A DNA stretch of 40,940 nucleotides from an uncultured Clostridia bacterium (lineage in GTDB: Bacteria > Bacillota > Clostridia > Christensenellales > UBA1242), in the NCBI GenBank assembly GCA_947630405.1, contig CANRHL010000006.1, positions 1 through 40,940 on the forward strand, given 5' to 3'. The notes under the pieces are model-generated. The model was not told the DNA's origin. It saw only the letters and a list, made by a program, of their open reading frames with translations, and did not search any database. Positions 36,986-40,940 of the stretch are shown piece by piece. Numbering within the stretch: the first letter of the stretch is position 1; the number at the start of each line of letters is the position of its first letter. A program made the translations under genes and the position numbers.

Positions 36986-37966
36986 ATGAAAAAATATAAT
37001 TTAGAAAAAATAACGGCCGCTAAATCAATCTGTTTAATTGCTCATATCGACCCAGATGTAGATGCAATTTGTAGCATGGTGGTTTTTAAAAAATTTTTAA
37101 TGGACACATTTAATAAAAATAAAATTGATATTTTTGCTGAATGTGATAGCTTGCCAAAAGATTATTTACCATTGCTAGACGGCTGCAAATTTAATCCAAA
37201 GCCGGGTAAATACGATTGTGCAATTATAATGGATTGCCCCAATAGAGATAGAATTGGCATATATCAGCCGCTTTACAATAACGCAAAAATTAAGGGAGTG
37301 ATTGACCACCACGCCACTAACGATTTGCACCCCGACCTTAGAATTGTTGAAATTGTAAGTTCCACTTGCGAAATTTTATACTCTATATTTAAGAAATATA
37401 AATACACTTTAAATGCAAAAATTTGTTCTCGCCTTTATGCCGGATTAATTACCGACACCAACAATTTTTCTGTAGGCGCAATAACAAAAAGAAGTTTTGA
37501 ATTGGCTAGCGCATGCATAAAACACATAAATCCAGTTAATATTTATGATTACTTCTTTTTAAATATCTCATTAAAAAGCCGTATTTTATTTGCTAAGGCA
37601 ATAAACAACATTAATTCATATGAAAATGGCAAAATATTAATTTCTCATATTTCCAAAATAGAGAGCAAAAAACTTAATCTTGTAGATAGTGATTATACAG
37701 GAATAAGTAACCAAATTGCAGGAACAGAAGGCAACAAAATCATTTGCTTTATTCATCCTAAGGGCAATAATTATTATGTCAGCATGCGAGCAAAACCACC
37801 ATATAGTGTTGCAGAAATTGCCAAAAAGCATGGCGGGGGCGGACATGTTGGCGCAGCGGCATATTTATCTAGCGCCAAACCCGAAATTATTGAGCAAGAA
37901 ATCTTAAAAGAATTAACGAAAGAATTACACTCAAAAAAAGAAGGGTCAGAAAGCAATTTATTCTAA
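36986..37966 (+). CDS. DHH/DHHA1 phosphoesterase, NrnA-like (oligoribonuclease/PAP phosphatase family)
   Basis: AHIDPDVDAICS, IMDCPNRDRIG, GVIDHHATND, LYAGLITDTNNF, GGGGHVGAAAY. Confidence 0.87.
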   Translation: MKKYNLEKITAAKSICLIAHIDPDVDAICSMVVFKKFLMDTFNKNKIDIFAECDSLPKDYLPLLDGCKFNPKPGKYDCAIIMDCPNRDRIGIYQPLYNNAKIKGVIDHHATNDLHPDLRIVEIVSSTCEILYSIFKKYKYTLNAKICSRLYAGLITDTNNFSVGAITKRSFELASACIKHINPVNIYDYFFLNISLKSRILFAKAINNINSYENGKILISHISKIESKKLNLVDSDYTGISNQIAGTEGNKIICFIHPKGNNYYVSMRAKPPYSVAEIAKKHGGGGHVGAAAYLSSAKPEIIEQEILKELTKELHSKKEGSESNLF

Positions 37967-37978
37967 CCCTTTTTTATT
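37941..37978 (+). terminator. Rho-independent terminator after nrnA-like gene
   Basis: AAGGGTCAGAA/TTCTAACCCTT then T-run. Confidence 0.75.
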
Positions 37979-38086
37979 TTAATATTTTATATTTATTTAA
38001 CTCAATATTATTTAGTTAATTATATTATAAAACCAAATTATATTATAAAATTTAAGTAAATTATATTTTTCTATATAATTTATTTT

Positions 38087-38974
38087 TTATTTTAAGATTA
38101 TATCATAAATTCTATCTAAATCATCTTGAGTGTAATAGTCTATGTAAATTCTTCCCTTTTTGTTGTTACCAATTAGGTTGACCTTTGTTCCCAATTTCCT
38201 TTGAAGTTGATTTACAAATTCTTTTAGTTCATCGGTTGTGGTTGGTTTCGCCTTTTTCTTTTTGCCTTTGCCTAAATAACTTTCAACCTCTCGTTCCAAA
38301 TCTCTAACAGTAAGTTTATCTTTTGCCACCTTTTTAGCCAACATCAATTGTGTTGCGTAGTCACTTACGGCCACCAGCACCTTAGCATGTCCGAATGAAA
38401 CTTTGCCTTTTTCAACAAGTTCAATAACTTCTGGATATAAGGTTAAAATTCTAATAGAATTGGCAATGGCAGAACGGGATTTACCCAACCTTTCAGCCGT
38501 TTTCTCTTGTGTTAAGCCATATTCATCCATCAGCCTTTTAATTCCTTTTGCCATTTCAATAGGGTTTAAATCCTCTCTTTGCAAGTTTTCAATTAAGGCA
38601 ATTTCGGCAATTTGTTTGTTGGTGTATTTCTTAATTATAACATTTACCTTATCTAGCCCCGCCAATTTGCATGCACGGTACCTTCTTTCGCCTGCAATAA
38701 TCATGTAACCCTTATCGGTTTCGTTAACAATAAGTGGTTGAATAAGGCCGTGAATTTTAATACTCTCTGCCAATTCATTTAAGGCTTCACTATCAAAACT
38801 TTTTCTTGGCTGATTAGGGTTTGCATAAATTTTATTTATGTCCACCATCACATCCTCTTTTGAAGTTTCCACTGTTGCTGGTTTTTTACCAGCAGATTTC
38901 ATTTCAGTTTCCTCAATTTCTCTATCATACGATTTTAATAGGCTATCAAGCCCCCTACCCAATCCTGGTTTCAT
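38087..38974 (-). CDS. parB: Chromosome-partitioning protein ParB/Spo0J
   Basis: MKPGLGRGLDSLL, INKIYANPNQPRKSFDSEALNELAESIKIHGLIQPLIV, GERRYRACKLAGL, ENLQREDLNPIE. AGGAGG before ATG 38974. Confidence 0.96.
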   Translation of the reverse strand: MKPGLGRGLDSLLKSYDREIEETEMKSAGKKPATVETSKEDVMVDINKIYANPNQPRKSFDSEALNELAESIKIHGLIQPLIVNETDKGYMIIAGERRYRACKLAGLDKVNVIIKKYTNKQIAEIALIENLQREDLNPIEMAKGIKRLMDEYGLTQEKTAERLGKSRSAIANSIRILTLYPEVIELVEKGKVSFGHAKVLVAVSDYATQLMLAKKVAKDKLTVRDLEREVESYLGKGKKKKAKPTTTDELKEFVNQLQRKLGTKVNLIGNNKKGRIYIDYYTQDDLDRIYDIILK

Positions 38975-38985
38975 CTTTCCTCCTT

Positions 38986-39001
38986 TGTTCCACATGGAAC
39001 A
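38986..39001. promoter_or_regulatory. parS: parS-like site
   Basis: TGTTCCACATGGAACA, near match to TGTTNCACGTGAAACA. Confidence 0.8.
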
Positions 39002-39056
39002 TTTAACTAAATTATAATTTAAAAACTTTAAGTTGTCAAACAAATTAAAATAAAAA

Positions 39057-39072
39057 AGTTCCACATGGAACA
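39057..39072. promoter_or_regulatory. parS: parS-like site (second copy)
   Basis: AGTTCCACATGGAACA, 15/16 identical to first copy. Confidence 0.75.
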
Positions 39073-39079
39073 TTTTTTA

Positions 39080-39841
39080 TTATTGTTTTTTCAAAAACTC
39101 CTCACATAAAGCCCGATATGCTTGCGCACCTTTGCTTTTGTCGTCATATAAAATGATAGGTTTGCCGTGACTAGGACTTTCGGCCAGTCTGATGTTTCGC
39201 GGAATAACGGTATCGTAAACCTTTGGCCCAAAATATTTTCTTATTTCCTCAGCCACCTGAGCAACAAGGTTACTACGGTTATCTTTCATAGTCAGCAACA
39301 CCCCTTCAATTTCTATTTGAGGATTAAGATGTTTTTTTATAAGCCTAATAGTGTTCATAAGTTGTCCTAAGCCAACCAAAGCAAAATACTCACATTGAAT
39401 AGGGATCATAACATTGTCGGTGGCCGTTAAGGCATTAACCGTGAGCAAGCCCAAAGATGGAGGACAATCGATAAATACATAATCGTACTTGGTTTTTAGG
39501 TCTTTTAATGCCTCTTTTAGCACATATTCGCGCTTGTCCATATAAACCAAATCTACCTCTGCGCCCGCCAAATCTACGTTGCTTGGGACAACATCCAAAC
39601 CCTTTAAAACGCTAGGGTAAACGGCCTCTTCCAGCTTAATGTCGCCTAGCAAAACATCGTAAACCGAGTCTTTGTCCTTATCAACATCCACGCCAAGGCT
39701 GGTGCAAGCGTTACCTTGTGGGTCCATATCAATTAAAAGCACACGTTTTCCCTTATCTGCCAAATAACTTGCAAGGTTCACACATGTGGTGGTTTTGCCA
39801 ACGCCGCCCTTTTGGTTGGCAACTGATATAACTTTTACCAT
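39080..39841 (-). CDS. parA: Chromosome-partitioning ATPase ParA/Soj
   Basis: ISVANQKGGVGKTTTCVNLASYLA, DMDPQGNACTSLG, FIDCPPSLGLLTVNAL; AGGAG SD. Confidence 0.97.
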   Translation of the reverse strand: MVKVISVANQKGGVGKTTTCVNLASYLADKGKRVLLIDMDPQGNACTSLGVDVDKDKDSVYDVLLGDIKLEEAVYPSVLKGLDVVPSNVDLAGAEVDLVYMDKREYVLKEALKDLKTKYDYVFIDCPPSLGLLTVNALTATDNVMIPIQCEYFALVGLGQLMNTIRLIKKHLNPQIEIEGVLLTMKDNRSNLVAQVAEEIRKYFGPKVYDTVIPRNIRLAESPSHGKPIILYDDKSKGAQAYRALCEEFLKKQ

Positions 39842-39985
39842 AAACTTCTCCTAACAATATAATACTTAATTTTTAAAAAAATTGCAATTATTTATTGAAA
39901 AATTACCGATTTTTAACAAAATTAAGCCAATTTTTAATAAATTTTAATGAAATTTTTTAAATTTTGCAATTCAATTTTTATTTTC

Positions 39986-40014
39986 TTGACAAAACCCGGA
40001 TTGTTTTTTATTAT
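39986..40014 (+). promoter_or_regulatory. Near-consensus promoter
   Basis: TTGACA-17-TATTAT. Confidence 0.7.
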
Positions 40015-40061
40015 AAAAATACACTATAATAAAATTTGTTAATTAATAGTAAAATATATTT

Positions 40062-40703
40062 ATGACCGAGTTTTTAAACAATCTATTTGCCAACGTTTTC
40101 GGCGAAAACATAATTTTGGCAACAATATTAATTTCAATGGTTCCAATAATAGAGTTGCGCGGAGCCATTCCTTTTGCAACCAGCACGGGCTTTTGGGGTA
40201 ATATTGCAATGGACAATTGGACGGCGTTTGGCTGGAGCCTACTCGGCAGTTCGTTAATTGTGCCGCTTGTTGCTTTAATATTTATTCCTATAATAAATTG
40301 GCTAAAGAAAATTAAACTATTTAAAAAGTTGGCGCTAGCAATTGAAAATAGGGTAAAGAGCAAAAGCGAAAAAATAAACGGCGCAGATGAAAATATTAAA
40401 AAGTTTTCTTTGGCGTGGTGGAAAATGGTGCTTGCCGTGTTCGCGTTTGTTGCCGTGCCGCTGCCTTTCACGGGCGTGTGGACGGGCACTTGCGTTGCCG
40501 TGTTCCTCGGGCTAGACTATGTGACCACATGTTTATCGGTAATTTCCGGCAATTTTGTTGCGGGCATTTTAATAACATTAATTTTGCAATTTTTCCCGTG
40601 GTTAAATGATTATTTATTTTACATTTTTATAATTTTGATTTTTGTAATTATAATTGTTGAAATTATTAGGCATTTTGTTAAGAAAAAGAAAGGCAATAAT
40701 TAA
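40062..40703 (+). CDS. Small multidrug export-type membrane protein (COG2426-like)
   Basis: ILISMVPIIELRGAIPFATSTGFWGN..., VPLPFTGVWTGTCVAVFLGL, multiple TM segments. Confidence 0.82.
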   Translation: MTEFLNNLFANVFGENIILATILISMVPIIELRGAIPFATSTGFWGNIAMDNWTAFGWSLLGSSLIVPLVALIFIPIINWLKKIKLFKKLALAIENRVKSKSEKINGADENIKKFSLAWWKMVLAVFAFVAVPLPFTGVWTGTCVAVFLGLDYVTTCLSVISGNFVAGILITLILQFFPWLNDYLFYIFIILIFVIIIVEIIRHFVKKKKGNN

Positions 40704-40716
40704 CCTTTCTTTTTAT
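40683..40716. terminator. Bidirectional terminator between convergent genes
   Basis: AAAAAGAAAGG/CCTTTCTTTTT. Confidence 0.75.
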
Positions 40717-40940
40717 TTTATTGGGTCGGTTTTGGGTTTGTTTTGTGCGCGCGGATAAACCTTCGGCGTTGGCTTAATTTTTTTAATAACAATAATGTTG
40801 CGCTCGCCCGTATCATCTGGCAAATTATATTGAAGCGTTTTTTCAAATTTTCCGCCTAAAATTTCAATTGATTTTTTTGCCTCAAGCAATTCATCATTAA
40901 AATTATTCCCCTTATAAGCAAGCACAACTCCACCAACTTT
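40713..40940 (-). CDS. rsmG: 16S rRNA (guanine-N7) methyltransferase RsmG/GidB, C-terminal part (start beyond window)
   Basis: VLAYKGNNFNDELLEAKKSIEILGGKFEKTLQYNLPDDTGERNIIVIKKIKPTPKVYPRAQNKPKTDPI matches the RsmG C-terminal pattern; frame open to window edge; synteny with parAB. Confidence 0.85.
   Translation of the reverse strand, partial: KVGGVVLAYKGNNFNDELLEAKKSIEILGGKFEKTLQYNLPDDTGERNIIVIKKIKPTPKVYPRAQNKPKTDPIK

Overview
The window is a low-GC segment whose gene content resembles an uncultured Bacillota/Clostridia-like genome (taxonomy is inference). It holds an open-ended minus-strand giant surface-protein ORF (<1..8450, at least 2816 codons). The ORF track misses it because its stop lies outside the window. 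Next come housekeeping genes: a divergent metG, a signal peptidase, dacA, rpsF-ssb-(64 aa ORF)-rpsR, tag, prfB, a short alaS, tmk, a DUF4097-like protein and a cwlD-like amidase. An apparent operon at 21844-35476 contains an ABC ATPase, a permease, a ~2047 aa Big_2/beta-helix protein and a 1715 aa MBG/YDG-repeat protein. The right end looks like a replication-origin neighbourhood: an 11-bp-phased DnaA-box cluster, nrnA-like, parB, parA, parS-like sites and the 3' end of rsmG. Most notable observations: (1) a G10 tract in codons 10-13 of the giant adhesin, a candidate phase-variation switch; (2) a helically phased DnaA-box array not adjacent to dnaA; (3) two parS-like sites at the parA/parB junction; (4) a hairpin element with an identical loop core and a covarying stem, inverted on either side of metG; (5) a multibranched structured element upstream of rpsF; (6) several genes with -10 boxes 6-8 nt from the start codon and no Shine-Dalgarno, which suggests leaderless mRNAs; (7) the ABC/giant-exoprotein operon. 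All calls come from manual reading; no database search was run.
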